In this document: positions 5,707 through 6,040 of the stretch, piece by piece | Layout: every line of letters begins with the position of its first letter | Position numbering within the stretch: the stretch's first letter is position 1 | Assembly: GCA_035548835.1 (NCBI GenBank) | Contig: DASZSB010000061.1 | Location: 1 to 6,040 of the forward strand | DNA: 6,040 nucleotides | Direction: 5' to 3' | Origin: FEN-1219 sp035548835 | GTDB taxonomy: Bacteria; Pseudomonadota; Gammaproteobacteria; Steroidobacterales; Rariloculaceae | Notes under the pieces: model-generated | The model's database searches: none | What the model was told of the DNA's origin: nothing | What the model saw: the letters and a program-made list of their open reading frames with translations, nothing else | Position numbers and translations under genes: made by a program

Positions 5707-6040
5707 TCACTTCTTGCCGCCGAGCGCGAACGTCTTCTTGATGCCGAACACGATCGCGTTGTCGCTGCCGACACCGTTGCCGGTGACGTTCAGGTCGGTG
5801 CTGTGGTCCCAGGCGAAGTTCAGATCGACATCCAGATCCTTCAGGTGCGTCGTGTAACCGAGCTCGAAGTAGCTGCCGCTGAAGTCCTGGCTGAAGCCGC
5901 CGACCTTGTAGTACGGGCCCTTCTGCGGCTGGATCGTGATGGAGGTGAACGTGTAGTCCTGCTTGTTGCCGAACCCGTCCCACTTACCCACGGCCACGTC
6001 GAGCGAGAAGATGCCGTAGTACAGCCCGAGGTTGACCTCG
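5707..6040 (-). CDS. TorF-family putative porin, C-terminal part (5' end outside window)
   Basis: The last 110 residues of an outer-membrane beta-barrel protein; the start lies beyond the right edge. The frame runs open to the edge, beginning EVNLGLYYGIFSLD. The pattern is alternating polar and hydrophobic residues with aromatic girdles, as in YYGIFSLDVAVGKW, YFELGYTTHL and DVDLNFAWDHS, and it closes with a strand AIVFGIKKTFAL typical of barrel C-termini, followed by a short GGKK tail. Together with its place directly upstream of glnK-amtB, this fits the TorF family of putative porins. The role is not established; diffusion of small nitrogen compounds across the outer membrane is an inference from the operon. 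Only 34 bp separate it from glnK on the same strand, so the three genes are probably cotranscribed. Confidence 0.78.
   Translation of the reverse strand, partial: EVNLGLYYGIFSLDVAVGKWDGFGNKQDYTFTSITIQPQKGPYYKVGGFSQDFSGSYFELGYTTHLKDLDVDLNFAWDHSTDLNVTGNGVGSDNAIVFGIKKTFALGGKK

Noticed and set aside
5673..5774. N-terminal extension of GlnK by 34 residues
   Set aside because: The extension is Arg/Ser-rich and overlaps the porin gene, while the ATG at 5672 has a good Shine-Dalgarno and gives the canonical PII N-terminus.
1..6040. Novel defence, mobile or secondary-metabolite system
   Set aside because: All genes fall into common housekeeping families, with uniform composition and no integrase, transposase, terminal repeats or repeat array.

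Overview
This is a GC-rich, gene-dense stretch of what looks like an ordinary bacterial chromosome. The gene order TorF-type porin, PII protein, ammonium transporter, together with the Gram-negative outer-membrane beta-barrel, points to a proteobacterium. My guess is a GC-rich gamma- or betaproteobacterium, but that is inference from gene content and composition only. I see no mobile element, phage gene, CRISPR array, tRNA or rRNA.

Left part (1-2540): a minus-strand PLP-dependent serine/threonine dehydratase or racemase of the short form without a regulatory domain. It is divergent from a plus-strand soluble protein with two ABC ATPase domains, resembling ModF. The 77-bp gap between them holds a 9-bp inverted repeat that ends right against the dehydratase start codon.

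Middle (2537-3870): a small minus-strand MerC-domain membrane protein converges on the ABC gene, and their two stop codons share one CTAG. The MerC gene is divergent from a plus-strand short-chain dehydrogenase/reductase (SDR), whose start is fixed by a strong Shine-Dalgarno at the second ATG (3073). The gap holds a short dyad and a 10-bp direct repeat. A perfect 11-bp hairpin follows the SDR gene. Its T-tract is on the side that serves the minus strand, so it is the terminator of the nitrogen operon arriving from the right.

Right part (3897-6040): a minus-strand operon of three genes, read right to left: the 3' end of a TorF-family putative porin (cut by the window edge), glnK (PII) and amtB (ammonium channel). 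PII binds the cytoplasmic face of AmtB and closes it when nitrogen is sufficient; the porin is presumably the outer-membrane partner. The operon promoter lies beyond the right edge.

Every gene can be assigned to a known family. No previously undescribed system is visible. The points most worth a second look are the loss of the Q-loop glutamine in both halves of the ABC protein, the porin-PII-AmtB linkage, and the small regulatory-looking repeats in the two divergent intergenic gaps.
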